This document shows, one piece after another, positions 17,812 through 28,700 of a stretch of DNA of 64,000 bases. The position numbers and the translations under genes are program-made. The notes beneath the pieces are model-generated. The model searched no databases, was not told the origin of the DNA, and saw only the letters and a program-made list of their open reading frames with translations. The number at the start of each line of letters is the position of its first letter. Positions within the stretch are counted from its first letter, which is position 1. The stretch is from Chitinophagaceae bacterium (GTDB lineage Bacteria; Bacteroidota; Bacteroidia; Chitinophagales; UBA10324), in NCBI GenBank assembly GCA_016717285.1, contig JADKFU010000002.1, positions 248,001-312,000 on the forward strand, written 5' to 3'.

Positions 17812-20235
17812 ATGACAAAACTGAAAATTCAATGCCTGTTGTCGCTTGTTATAATCACTTTGCTTGGCGTTAGTTGCAACCAGCAGCAAAATACAGCGCC
17901 TGCAAAAACATCGGCATCAACATTTAATGGCGACATCAAGCTCGATGTCCGCGATTCAAAACCTGACTGGGCACCTTACATTCGAAAAAAGGCGCCTGAA
18001 GGTTCGCCTAATATTCTCATCATTCTTTATGATGATACAGGCCTTGGCGCATGGTCACCTTACGGTGGAAGAATAAGCATGCCCACCATGGATAAGCTGG
18101 CTGCGGACGGTTTAACTTATACACAATGGCATACAGTTGCGCTTTGTTCTCCAACACGTTCCTGCATCAATACCGGACGTAATCACAATCTTAATGGTAT
18201 GGGAGCTATTACTGAAGGCGCCAATGGATTTCCGGGTTACAGTTGTCAGTTGCCTGCACAGGCTGCAACCATGGCGCAGATATTAAATGAAAATGGTTGG
18301 AGCACTTTCTGGATTGGAAAGGACCACAATGTTCCGGAGACCGATCTCTCTGCAGGTGCTAACAAGAGTCAATGGCCATTGCAACAGGGTTATGATCGTT
18401 TTTACGGCTTTATCGGTGGAGAAACCAATCAGTTTTATCCTGACCTGACGGAAGATAATCATGCCATTGAACAGCCTTACGGACCTGAAAAAGGTTATCA
18501 CTTATCAAAGGATCTTGCCGATCAGGCAATCAAAATGATCAGCGATCAGAAATCAGCTAATCCTTCCAAGCCGTGGTTCATGTGGTATTGCCCGGGAGCA
18601 AACCATGCACCGCACCAGGCACCTGAAGATTATATAGCAAAGTACAAAGGCAAATTTGATGATGGGTATGATGCATACAGGAAATGGGTGTTGCCGCGCA
18701 TGATTGAAAGAGGCATCTTGCCAAAGGGAACTGAACTGACCGAATTTAATCCGATGCCGGAAGAGCAGGCTGCACCGGGAGATTATGTACGTCCATGGGA
18801 TAAACTTAGTGCGGATGAAAAGAAATTATTCTCGCGTTTATGCGAAGTCTATGCAGCGTTCTCTGAATATACAGATGTAGAAATCGGAAGGATCATAGAT
18901 CACCTGAAAGCTTCAGGCCAATATGATAATACGATCATTATGTATGCTGCCGATAACGGCGCATCGGGTGAAGGAAGTCCGAGCGGTTCTGTAAATGAAA
19001 ATAAATTCTTTAATGGCTATCCCGATGAATTATCGGAGAACATGAAGCTGATTGATGAATTGGGCGGACCGAATACTTACGAGCACTACCCGACAGGCTG
19101 GGCGGCTGCTTTTTCCACGCCGTTTAAAATGTTTAAACGTTATTCAAATTACTCAGGCGGCACAGCGGATCCATTGGTAATTTCATGGCCAAAAGGTATT
19201 AAAGCTCATGGCGAAGTGCGGAACCAATATCATCATGCAGTTGATATCGTTCCCACCATTTTAGAAATCTGCGGATTGGAAATGCCGAAGGTTTACCGTG
19301 GTGTAGAGCAATATCCGTTGTCAGGTGTTTCGATGAAATATACTTTCGACGCAAAACCCGATGACCCAACTCAGAAACATGTGCAGTATTATACTATGCT
19401 CGGAACAAGAGCGATCTGGCAGGATGGCTGGAAAGCGGTTGCCGTGCATGCGCCACTTACTGACAAAGGACATTTTGATCAGGATAAATGGGAATTATAT
19501 CATACAGACGTTGACCGCTCAGAGTCAAAAGATCTTGCTAAAGAGAATCCTGAAAAGTTGGAAGCATTAAAAAAATTATATGATGAAGAAGCGAAGAAAA
19601 ATTTTGCTTATCCGTTGGATGATCGCACCGCAACTCAGATTTTAACATTGGAACGTCCGGAGGAAGAACCCAAAACTGACAACTATACTTATTATCCGCA
19701 CACCAGTGCAGTACCTGAAGCGGTAGCAGTTAATATAAGAGGCAAATCTTACAAGATCGTTTCCAACGTAGAGATTACGGATGCCAATGCTTCGGGAGTA
19801 ATTTTTGCGCACGGTTCCCGCTTTGGCGGACATAGCTTATTCATCAAAGATCATAAGTTGTATTATGTGTATAATTTTTTGGGCATTACACAACAACAAT
19901 TTGTGTCGGCTGTGCTTAAGCCCGGTAAATACACTTTTGGTATGGAGTTCACAAAAGAAAAAGCCGGGGAACATGGTGAGTCCATTGGCACCGCTAAGCT
20001 TTATATAAATGACAAGGAAGTTGCCACAGGCCCGATGACCGCGCAGGTAGGAAAATTCACCCTGGTGGGCGATGGATTATGTGTAGGTTATGATAGCGGC
20101 GATCCCGTGAGTAAGCTGTATGATTCACCGGGTGAATTTAAAGGAGGTCATATTGCATTCGTAAAAGTGAACACAGGAACAGAAAAATATCTTGATATGG
20201 AAATGGAAGCGCAAAGGGCTTTCAGCAAAGAATAA
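17812..20235 (+). CDS. Arylsulfatase, lipoprotein
   Basis: An 807-residue type I sulfatase that removes sulfate esters. The N-terminus is a lipoprotein-like signal (TLLGVSCNQQ, Cys22), so it is probably membrane-anchored outside the cytoplasm. The metal-binding DDTGLG segment lies near residue 74, and the formylglycine signature CSPTRSCINTGR is at about residue 112; the Cys must be converted to formylglycine by FGE or anSME, neither encoded here. The second metal-site region YAADNGASGEGSPSG follows at about residue 380. The C-terminal about 170 residues form an extra beta-rich domain, as in the large AslA-like arylsulfatases of 750-800 residues. A terminator-like hairpin follows. The substrate cannot be read from the sequence. 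Confidence 0.92.
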   Translation: MTKLKIQCLLSLVIITLLGVSCNQQQNTAPAKTSASTFNGDIKLDVRDSKPDWAPYIRKKAPEGSPNILIILYDDTGLGAWSPYGGRISMPTMDKLAADGLTYTQWHTVALCSPTRSCINTGRNHNLNGMGAITEGANGFPGYSCQLPAQAATMAQILNENGWSTFWIGKDHNVPETDLSAGANKSQWPLQQGYDRFYGFIGGETNQFYPDLTEDNHAIEQPYGPEKGYHLSKDLADQAIKMISDQKSANPSKPWFMWYCPGANHAPHQAPEDYIAKYKGKFDDGYDAYRKWVLPRMIERGILPKGTELTEFNPMPEEQAAPGDYVRPWDKLSADEKKLFSRLCEVYAAFSEYTDVEIGRIIDHLKASGQYDNTIIMYAADNGASGEGSPSGSVNENKFFNGYPDELSENMKLIDELGGPNTYEHYPTGWAAAFSTPFKMFKRYSNYSGGTADPLVISWPKGIKAHGEVRNQYHHAVDIVPTILEICGLEMPKVYRGVEQYPLSGVSMKYTFDAKPDDPTQKHVQYYTMLGTRAIWQDGWKAVAVHAPLTDKGHFDQDKWELYHTDVDRSESKDLAKENPEKLEALKKLYDEEAKKNFAYPLDDRTATQILTLERPEEEPKTDNYTYYPHTSAVPEAVAVNIRGKSYKIVSNVEITDANASGVIFAHGSRFGGHSLFIKDHKLYYVYNFLGITQQQFVSAVLKPGKYTFGMEFTKEKAGEHGESIGTAKLYINDKEVATGPMTAQVGKFTLVGDGLCVGYDSGDPVSKLYDSPGEFKGGHIAFVKVNTGTEKYLDMEMEAQRAFSKE

Positions 20236-20286
20236 TTTTTTTGCAGTGAAGTGATCATCAGCTGCCATGCTGAATCCTGTTAACGA

Positions 20287-20320
20287 AATGGGGAAGTTTA
20301 ATCGCTTCCCCATTTTTTTT
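20287..20320. terminator. Terminator between arylsulfatase and GtrA genes
   Basis: Stem AATGGGGAAG (20287-20296) with CTTCCCCATT (20305-20314), an eight-base loop and a T run to 20320. It sits between convergent genes, the T run favouring plus-strand transcripts. Confidence 0.85.
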
Positions 20321-20374
20321 GCGTTATATAGAAACCTGACATTCGATCAGTAACTTGCTTCTACTAGATACTCA

Positions 20375-20869
20375 TCATTTCTTAAAAGTAAAATTACGCT
20401 GACTTACGTAACTGAATAAAATAACAAAAGCGGTAGTAAATATTTTAGCTATTGTCGGATATAATCCAAAACCTTCAATAAATAATTTGAGGAAAAAATA
20501 GTTGATGCAAACTGCAGCAACGGTAACTACAAAATACCTGAACAACTGTACGCTGCTCTTAAGATTCGATTCCTGAAAAACAATGAACCGGTTTAAATAA
20601 AAACCAATTGGAAATGTAATCCATAAAGCAAATAAATAATCGGCCGCAATATGTGGTTCCAGTGCAAGCCTGCCGTATAAATGGACTACTTCTTTTTTGA
20701 AAACAAAATGGAATCCGATGTAATAGAGCACAATTCCCATCAGCGTGGTAAAGCCACCGCAGGCCGCATACCTGAATGTTTGCAGGGAGAATATGCTTTT
20801 AAATGGAGGGTAAAAAAAGTCTCCCACTGCCAGCACCAGTGTTCTTATATTCTCGTGTGTTTTTCTCAT
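20375..20869 (-). CDS. GtrA-family membrane protein
   Basis: A 164-residue protein with four membrane segments and the GtrA fold: FRYAACGGFTTLMGIVLYY (first helix with the conserved GG), FALWITFPIGFYLNRFIVF (the family NRFIVF motif), FRYFVVTVAAVCINYFFL and KIFTTAFVILFSYVSQRNFTF (the SYxxQRxFTF ending). GtrA proteins are thought to help flip undecaprenyl-linked sugars or act in cell-surface polysaccharide synthesis. There is no neighbouring glycosyltransferase or O-antigen gene here, so the substrate is open. It is convergent with the arylsulfatase. Confidence 0.9.
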   Translation of the reverse strand: MRKTHENIRTLVLAVGDFFYPPFKSIFSLQTFRYAACGGFTTLMGIVLYYIGFHFVFKKEVVHLYGRLALEPHIAADYLFALWITFPIGFYLNRFIVFQESNLKSSVQLFRYFVVTVAAVCINYFFLKLFIEGFGLYPTIAKIFTTAFVILFSYVSQRNFTFKK

Positions 20870-20975
20870 ATTCTATGCGACGAAAATAAGATTACTTCCG
20901 GGTAGATGCAGCAAAAGGTCTTACAGTATATGTTAGTGAGTAGGATACAAGTGCTCCATTTGTTCCTAATTAAGT

Positions 20976-21173
20976 TTATCTATTCTTCATCGCTTTTATT
21001 AATTTCTCATTACGTCTGTCAGCTCTGGAATTCTGAAGCGATATAACAGCCCATATTGCTGCAGGAACCCATCCGATTAAAGTTATTTGTAAAAGCAAAC
21101 AAATGATGGCAGTTAATATTTTACCTCTTAAAAAGAATGAAATGCATGGTAAAAAGATGGCTATTAGTGTCAT
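20976..21173 (-). CDS. YqaE/Pmp3-family small membrane protein
   Basis: A 65-residue protein with two hydrophobic helices: IAIFLPCISFFLRGK and ITAIICLLLQITLIGWVPAAIWAV when read in order. The FLPCISFFLRG opening and the GWVPAAIWA turn match the stress-linked YqaE/Pmp3 proteolipid family, whose members are usually 50-60 residues. The tail is polar and basic (RADRRNEKLIKAMKNR). Family members are associated with membrane potential and salt stress; the exact activity is unknown. Short length keeps confidence moderate, but the motif order is convincing. Confidence 0.75.
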   Translation of the reverse strand: MTLIAIFLPCISFFLRGKILTAIICLLLQITLIGWVPAAIWAVISLQNSRADRRNEKLIKAMKNR

Positions 21174-21241
21174 AGTGAAAGAAGTTGTACTTAAAGATGA
21201 GTCAACAGTTTTATAGTTCGATTTTATGTGCTTAGAGGCGA

Positions 21242-21424
21242 CGCAAAATAAAGCTTTTGGAGTTGACTAAGGGCTTAACTTACCTCGAGTGCGTATGCAG
21301 AGATGATAAAGCTTTCTGGCGAAAACGGAGAGGCGTGCCACGGTTCCAAACCGTGGCACGCCTTTGCATTCATTTTAGATCCATTCTTATGCCCGTATCA
21401 TCGCAAAATAAAGATTTTGGAGTT
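21242..21424. repeat. Hairpin flanked by direct repeats
   Basis: A perfect 15-bp inverted repeat (21331-21345 with 21349-21363) around a three-base loop lies between two 23-bp direct repeats, 21242-21264 and 21402-21424, which differ at one base and share CGCAAAATAAAG then TTTTGGAGTT. The layout resembles a small non-autonomous mobile element or REP/MITE. It fills the gap between the YqaE-like gene and the next T9SS gene. Confidence 0.7.
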
Positions 21425-21477
21425 CGATAACGAGAAATTTATCACGAATGCACGTGAAGGCCAGCTTTCGTATCTTC

Positions 21478-22371
21478 CTACTTTACCACCACAAGTTTCT
21501 TTCCCTCAGTTATTCCCTGTGTTGTTTTCAGTGTGAAAAAATAAGTGCCTTGTGGCAAATCGTTGGCAGACACATAAATGAAGCTGAATACATTCGATAC
21601 ATTAAATCTTTTTACTTCAACTCCGTTCGTATTGAAGAAAATCAGTTCTCCTTGATTTATTCCCTTCGGCAAGTTATAATCAATGCGCGTGAGATTGTCC
21701 GTGGGATTCGGAAAGGGATTGGAAAGATTAGTGCCGTTGCGATCAGGATTTTCAGGAGAAAAATTTCCAGTAAAAACTCCATTGTTACATTCATGACAAG
21801 GCAAGGTGCCTGGAAGTGAATATACCTGGTATCCGGAATTCTTTTTATACAGAATCAATTTTGTACCATCAGGCGTCGGATAAACATTCGCAAAATCAGA
21901 AATCAGATTGGGATTAGTAAAATTAGAGATGATCGCACTGTCAGCCTCCAAAAGAATTGTACCATCCTCTTTTACGATATAGGTATTAGAGTAAACGCCT
22001 GGAATAATGGGCTTGTTCACGAGGTATTCTAAGCTGGAATCAAGATCGAACAAGTTATCAGAAATGTAATAGACCTGGTAATTTGTTACAATCACGGAAG
22101 CAGGGATATCAATTGTTTTTTCAAGTACCTGATTCAAATTGTAAACGGTGATCTGGTTTGTTGAATAATCAATCAGCACATATTGATCGCCTGCCAAACC
22201 AAACTTAATGATGCTGAATGAAGCATTATTGATAGAAGGCAATGAATACTGCAAACTTATTTGTGCATTAACAGCACTCATTAAAAGAATGGACAACGAA
22301 AGTAGAATGATGCTTTTCAAAACGACGATTTTTATTGAAGTTACATAATGCGGAATTTGTCCGAACGCCAC
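21478..22371 (-). CDS. Secreted T9SS cargo protein
   Basis: A 297-residue exported protein of unknown function. The first 17 residues before LKSIILLSLSILLMSAVNAQ do not look like a signal peptide, and a TTG codon at 22320 would begin exactly at that hydrophobic segment, so TTG may be the true start. The middle part has strand-rich phrases (YVLIDYSTNQITVYNL, GVYSNTYIVKEDGTIL, FANVYPTPDGTKLILYKK) that suggest a small propeller or WD-like sheet. A CxxC pair (CHEC) precedes the C-terminal domain, NPFPNPTDNLTRIDYNL to GTYFFTLKT, a T9SS type A sorting tail. It ends close to the hairpin element. Confidence 0.82.
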   Translation of the reverse strand: MAFGQIPHYVTSIKIVVLKSIILLSLSILLMSAVNAQISLQYSLPSINNASFSIIKFGLAGDQYVLIDYSTNQITVYNLNQVLEKTIDIPASVIVTNYQVYYISDNLFDLDSSLEYLVNKPIIPGVYSNTYIVKEDGTILLEADSAIISNFTNPNLISDFANVYPTPDGTKLILYKKNSGYQVYSLPGTLPCHECNNGVFTGNFSPENPDRNGTNLSNPFPNPTDNLTRIDYNLPKGINQGELIFFNTNGVEVKRFNVSNVFSFIYVSANDLPQGTYFFTLKTTQGITEGKKLVVVK

Positions 22372-22690
22372 AATTAAGATTTTAGTCCGATATCATCAAA
22401 TATAGTAAAATTAACGCGCTGATAAAAGTAAGCGCAGTAGAACCTCACCTTCATCAGTCTGTAGTCCAGCTTTGAGAAAAGCACACGAGTTTGATAATCT
22501 ACACTGCATTTGTTAAATAATTCTCAGAAATGATTTTTTTAAGTTCCGTGCGAATATTTTTTTAGAATGGGCAATAAAATAAGGTAGAGAATGCATGACA
22601 GTTTCGGGGTTACAAGTTTACGGAAGATGAAGTGTACAGCAGGCAAATTGTTTTTTAAAAGTAAATTTTTCTGCAGGTTGTTGTCCTAAA
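22372..22690. other. Intergenic, no gene seen
   Basis: About 319 bases between the upstream end of the 297-residue T9SS gene and the terminator of the giant adhesin gene. Apart from the promoter expected for the former, I see nothing. Confidence 0.4.
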
Positions 22691-22720
22691 AAGAAAAAGC
22701 CTCCGAAGAGGCTTTTTCTT
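22691..22720 (-). terminator. Terminator of the giant NHL adhesin gene
   Basis: Perfect 13-bp stem AAGAAAAAGCCTC (22691-22703) with GAGGCTTTTTCTT (22708-22720) and a CGAA tetraloop, 16 bases beyond the minus-strand stop codon. Its A/T-rich arms provide a T run on either strand. Confidence 0.9.
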
Positions 22721-22735
22721 ATAAGCAAAACTCAA

Positions 22736-25700
22736 TTAATACTGCACCACTACCTGCTCTTTAAACACCTGTCCATCGGCAACAATACGCAACATGTAAG
22801 TGGCAGCGGGTATTTCATTTCCCATAAACATTTCTTTAAACAACTCACCATCCGTTACCGGAACTGTTTCACTCTGCACAATCTGTCCCAGCATGTTGAG
22901 GACTTCAACTGTTGCATCACCATTAAATGAGTTGAAGAGTGATAGACTGACTGCAAAATGGCCATCCGTTGGATTAGGATAAACACTCATTACCGGAGTA
23001 ACAGCTGTAGCAATACTATTGTTATCGCGGCAGGAACTGAATACAGAAACGGCAGTGGAAGTTTTGCTGCAATTATAAGGGTTGGTAATCTGCACCTTGT
23101 AATTTCCTTCTTCAGTAACAGTATAGTCGCGTGTGGTAACTCCCGTTGACACATTGTTTTTGAGCCACAGATACGTGAAGCCGGTACCACCTGTTCCCCG
23201 CATTTTTACTTTTCCATTGATACACAAATCAGGATTGTCTGCCGGATTGAGAATGTTGATGACAGAAGGCGGAACATTCAGGCGGATGAGCTGGGTAGAA
23301 TCAGAATGATTGTAACAACCGTTTGGTGCTGTAACCAACACGTTGTAATAACCCTGCTTGCTTCCCATGGAAATGTGGGTTGCAGTGGTGGCGCCAGGTA
23401 TCATCACTGTTCCTTTATACCATTGGTAAGTATACCCCGCTCCCGTATTGGCATTGAATGTTACGGCCACTTCTTTGCAGGCACTCACGATGCCGGAAGG
23501 AGTGATGGCAGCATCCGGCTTCGCCAATACATTTACGGACATGCTGCTGGAAGTATCGGTGCAAATACCATTGCTAATTACCATTGCATAATTACCTGTT
23601 ACATTGGTATTGTAGGCAGTAGTTGTTGCACCTGGAATAACACTGCTTTCATTCAGCCATTGGTAGCTTAAGGAGCCTGCTCCCGAAGTACTCGCAGAAA
23701 GATTAACAGATGACCATGAGCAGAAAGTGGTAGGCCCACCTGCTGTGACAATGGCGCTCACTGAATTTTCATCTGTTATGCCATTGCAATTATCGTCGAT
23801 GCTGTTGCAGATGTCAATAGCTCCCGGATGCACTGATGAGAGTGCATCATTGCAATCATCGTTGTTAAGGGAGTATCCACTTACTGGAATAGCGCAGAGT
23901 AAAACCAACGGTGAACCGGCATCGCCAAATCCGTCGCCATCCGTATCCGGATAATATTCCGTAGAAGGCAACACGACCACATTAGACGAAGCACTTGCTG
24001 AGTTGCCACATAAACCGGCGGAAGCGGTTACACTGTAAGCACCGCTTGCAAAAAGAGGTGCTGTAGTTTGTGTAACGCTATTGGCAGCCGCAGGCGCACC
24101 TGTTCCCGTCCAGGCATAAGTGTAAAAATCAGCTCCTGTATAAGTGATGCCATTGGGTGCTGAACCATTACTTCCTGCAGTGGCGTCCAGGTTGCCATTC
24201 AGTAAAGCCTGGTAAACAAGATTAGTTGAAGACGAAGGTGTTTCAGAAAGCATATTGTTCCTGAGTTCACTCTGCGATCTTGCTTCACTCCAGATACGCA
24301 CATTATCGATTTGTCCATTGAAAAAATTTGAAGAAATATCTGATGAAAATCCGATGTTGAATTCAGTTTGCCAGTCAAAATCAGAATGATCATCATTGTT
24401 GGAGAAGTTTGACTGAATGCCATCCACATAAATTTTCTGACCAATGCCCGTTTGCACTGTCAGCGCGATGTGGTGCCATTGACCGTCGTTAATTTGAATT
24501 CCTGAATTCCACGAGTAACTGGGATATATGCGAACACTCAATTGCCCGTTGCTTAGAAAAATGTGCCGGTCATGTCCGTTAGAGCCAAGATATCCGTCGG
24601 TCACACTGAAGATGCCGGTGTTGGCAGTAGTGGTCTTCACCCACATTTCTATAGTGAAATCATATTCAGGAATATCCTGTGACACGATTACATACTGATT
24701 GATACCATTGAAGGAAGCAACTTGTCCGCCGGGAGCTAATCCTCCGGCAGAAAGAGTAGCACTACTGCCAGCGCAAATGGTATCACTCACCGTCGCGACA
24801 GGTGTTGGAGGTGTAAATCCACTGTTGATTTGAATCGAACTCTCGGCAAAGCAACCCGCACTGTTGGTCACCGTCAGTGTATAAAGGTTAACGCCACTTA
24901 CAGAAATACTTTGTGCGGTTTCATTGGTACTCCACAAATTTCCAATGGTGCTGTCGGAGCTGAGTGTTACAGGATTCCAGTCGCAAACAACATTCGAAGA
25001 AGCGTTGATGTGTGCCACAGGAGCCAGTGCGGCAATAATGGTTACTGAAACCGGATTAGCTGTTAATGCGCAGCCTGCTGCATCCGTAACTGTTACGTTA
25101 TAACTACCAGATGCTATAGCAAAGGCAGGATTGGTTGTTTGCCCATCAGACCATTCATAAGTTCCCAGGAGTGCTGAGGTAAGCGTATAAGACTGTCCGG
25201 TGCAGACAATTGGATTTCCGGTTACGCTAATAAAGTCAACATTGCCACTTTGCAGTGTAAATTGAAGTGCACCTACGTCATCTCCTGACATTTCATCTAC
25301 CCTGAATTCTACTTTTGAGCTGGCGTTTAAAGCACCTGTCCAAACACCAAAGTGCTGATCACAGCAACCATTAATGTGATCCCAAACAATCACCCCATCA
25401 ATATACAACTGCGCATCATCATCATGACTTAGAATATCAATCGTGTAAACACCACATGCGAATCCCTGCCTTTTTGCACTCCAGGAAACATAATCATCAT
25501 CAATGCTGCAACCCTGGTATCCGGGAGCGGTGGAGGGATTGGAATCACTATTCCATTTATCTTCTGAATTGAAATTGAGCGTGCTGTCGAGATAGTAGCC
25601 TGAATAGTCTTGTGGAAACCAGGCACGTCCATAGGTATAATACCCATAGTACTCAGTGTAATAGCCCTGCGAATAGGCATTCACTTTCCAGGCATTATCA

Positions 25701-28700
25701 CCGAAGCTGGAATCAACTCCTGCAACAGCAGAGGTAACTGTAACATGTGAAGTAGCTGTGCAACCAAGTACATCTGAAATGGTGAGCGAATAATTTCCGG
25801 GAACACTTGGGAAAATTGCTATTGAATGACTTCCGTTGCTCCATGTTCTGGTGATGCCGGGCTTAGATAGCGTTCGAAGATCAATGGTTTTCATCGATGG
25901 ACAAAAACTAAAATCCGGACTTTTATTCGAATAAATTATTGCAGTATCCAAAGGTGCAACGGTAATGGTTTGTGAAGCGGTATTTGTGCAGCCATTGGTC
26001 GTCATGTCCACAGAATAATTGCCTGTAGCATTTACAGAAATAGTTTGAGTGGTTTCACCAGTGCTCCACAGGTAACTGCCTGCACTGCTTGCAGTCAGTT
26101 GAACAGAATATCCCGGACAAAATTTAACAGGCCCGTTTACAGTAATGAGTGCCTGAGGTGTAATGGTGATAGAACCGAATGAATTGCCGGCACCTTCGGT
26201 TACTCTGAATTCAACATTGGAATTGTCGTCCAGAAATCCTGTCCATACATTGGCGTGATAATCGTTCGCGCCAATGTGTTCCCACACTTTGACACCATTA
26301 ATAAAGAGCTGGGCTTCATCATCATGAGAAGGCACATCAATTAAATAAGTGCCACAGGGGAATCCTTTTCGCTTGGCAGACCAGGAGTGATTGTCGTTGT
26401 TTACGGCACAACCGACATAACCGGCAGCGTTGGAAGGAGAGGAAACTGAACTCCATTTTGACTCCGTATTGAAATTGAGACTATTGTCAACGTAGTAACC
26501 GGAATAAGCTTCATTCCAGGAATGGCCCGTATCAGAGAAATCTCCTGCATTAAAGGCATAAACATTCCATACATGATCACCGAACAGGGCAGTATCTCCC
26601 GGTGCAGTTGCAACACTCACATTTACAGTTGAGGTACTGCTGCATCCAAGGCTGGAAGCAGTAAGGGTGTAAGTAGTTGCTGAAAGCGGATGAACAACAG
26701 GATTTGGGATCGTATCATTATTTGGCGACCATGCGTAGGATACGACAGGTTGATTGTATGTAACGGTAACCCTTGCGTAGTAGTTGTTGAGTGCAGCAGT
26801 TGGCACCAATCCAAAAATATAAGGATTGGAAAAGTAAATATTATTGTTGCCTCCAACATTGTAACCGGCAGGAGTTGCATTTATAGTTACAAAGTTGGCA
26901 GGGTTCGCTACATCGCAACCTGCGAAGACATTTGGCACTAAAAAACTTCCGGTGGCAGCCCCGCTAATAGTATGCGTACCTGCTACATTTTGATCGAGTC
27001 CCACATTAAATTCTATTTTGATGCTTGCAATTGTCCCACCTCCAATATCATTATAATTAAAACCGACTGAATTATAGTAATATCCATAACGGTTAGCATT
27101 ATCGCATGTGGAAAACATCCCAATCAGGTGACTGACGTCTATATCATAGATTTTGGTAACCTTTTGAATTCCACCTGAAATAAGGGAGGAAATCAACTGT
27201 ACCGGACTACCAATACAACTGGCAGCAGGATTTGCAGTCGTATTGACCACTGGTGTCTGCGCTGCTATAGAAAAATTTTTAGTAGAGGAACACCCGTTGT
27301 CAGTTACTGTAACTGCATAATTTCCTTCAGAGCTGAAGGTTTCAGTTTGTGTGTTGGCGCCTGTAGACCATTGGTAAGTGCTATGTGTTCCTGCATCCAG
27401 TGTGGTAGAATTTCCTGTGCAGAAATATTGATTGCCTGTAAAAGTAATTGCAGCTACGCCATACACCGTATGTATGGGTGAAGAAGACACACAACCATTG
27501 AATTGGGTTGCTGCTAAAGTATAATCCCCCGCAACAGTAGGAGTGAGTGCAGGAATATTTAAGGAAGCATTGTAGCGCACCACCCTGCAGTTCACATAAT
27601 CTGCTACATACAGATTGCCACTTACGTCTGCCTGAAGTGAATATGCACCCCACACACCACCGGGAGGATTGCAGCAATAACCTGCCAGGTAAACACCTGA
27701 TGTAGCACCGGGCGCCCATTTAGTAATGTAACTATTATAACCACTAAGAGCATATATATTACCTGCACCATCCACTGCTACACCCTGCGGTTGTCCAACC
27801 TGGTCACTATTGAAACCGGCCCCATTTCCACCCGCTACAGTGGTGCCTGATGTTGCACCCGGCTCCCATTTCTGAATGCGGTGATTGCTATAGTCTGCAA
27901 TGTATAAATTGCCTTGCAGATCAAGGGTAACCTGTAATGGAAAGTATAATTGATTTGCTGAGGAACCCTGCCCGTTGCCCCCTGCCACCACAATGCCCTC
28001 TAAAGCACCAGGCGTCCACTTTACTACCCGATGGTTACTCTGATCAGGTACGTATATATTTCCTGCATCGTCCACATAAACACTCAATGGAGAACTGAGT
28101 TGATTCAATGCATTTCCTTGTCCATGACCTCCGGCTACCGTTACCCCTTCTGTGGCTCCTGGCGCCCATTTCTGAATACGCTGATTGTTTTGGTCTGCTA
28201 CGTATATATTATTAAACTTGTCAACGAAAATTCCTTCCGGTGAGCTAAATTGATTTGCATTAGGGCCGGATCCGTTTCCACCAGCAACAATCACTCCTTC
28301 CGTCGCGCCGGGTGCCCATTTGGTTACACGATGATTTTGTTCTTCCGCTACATACACATTTCCTGCAACATCGAGCGCCATTCCGCGTGGATACTTCGTT
28401 TGATTCAGATTCGCTCCGATACCATTTCCGCCGGCTACCACGGTCATATTATTGTTTGAATAGGTAGCGGTAGATGAAGCAACGGTTGAACCATTCAATT
28501 TCCATTCAAGCGTAACAGGTGTTTTAGCTACAGTGCCCGTAAGATTAGTTCCATCAATGCAACTAGTTCCGGAAATGGCCGGTGCAGATGATTCGGCAAC
28601 AAATGCCATGAGCTGCGTAGTACAGGAAGTTGCATTGTCTGTAACAGTGTAGGTTACGGTGGAGGAGGGATTCACACTGATGGAGGATCCGCTGAGGTTA

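Noticed and set aside
27381..27719. 112-codon minus-strand frame inside the adhesin gene
   Set aside because: It is an alternative-frame shadow of the NHL repeats.
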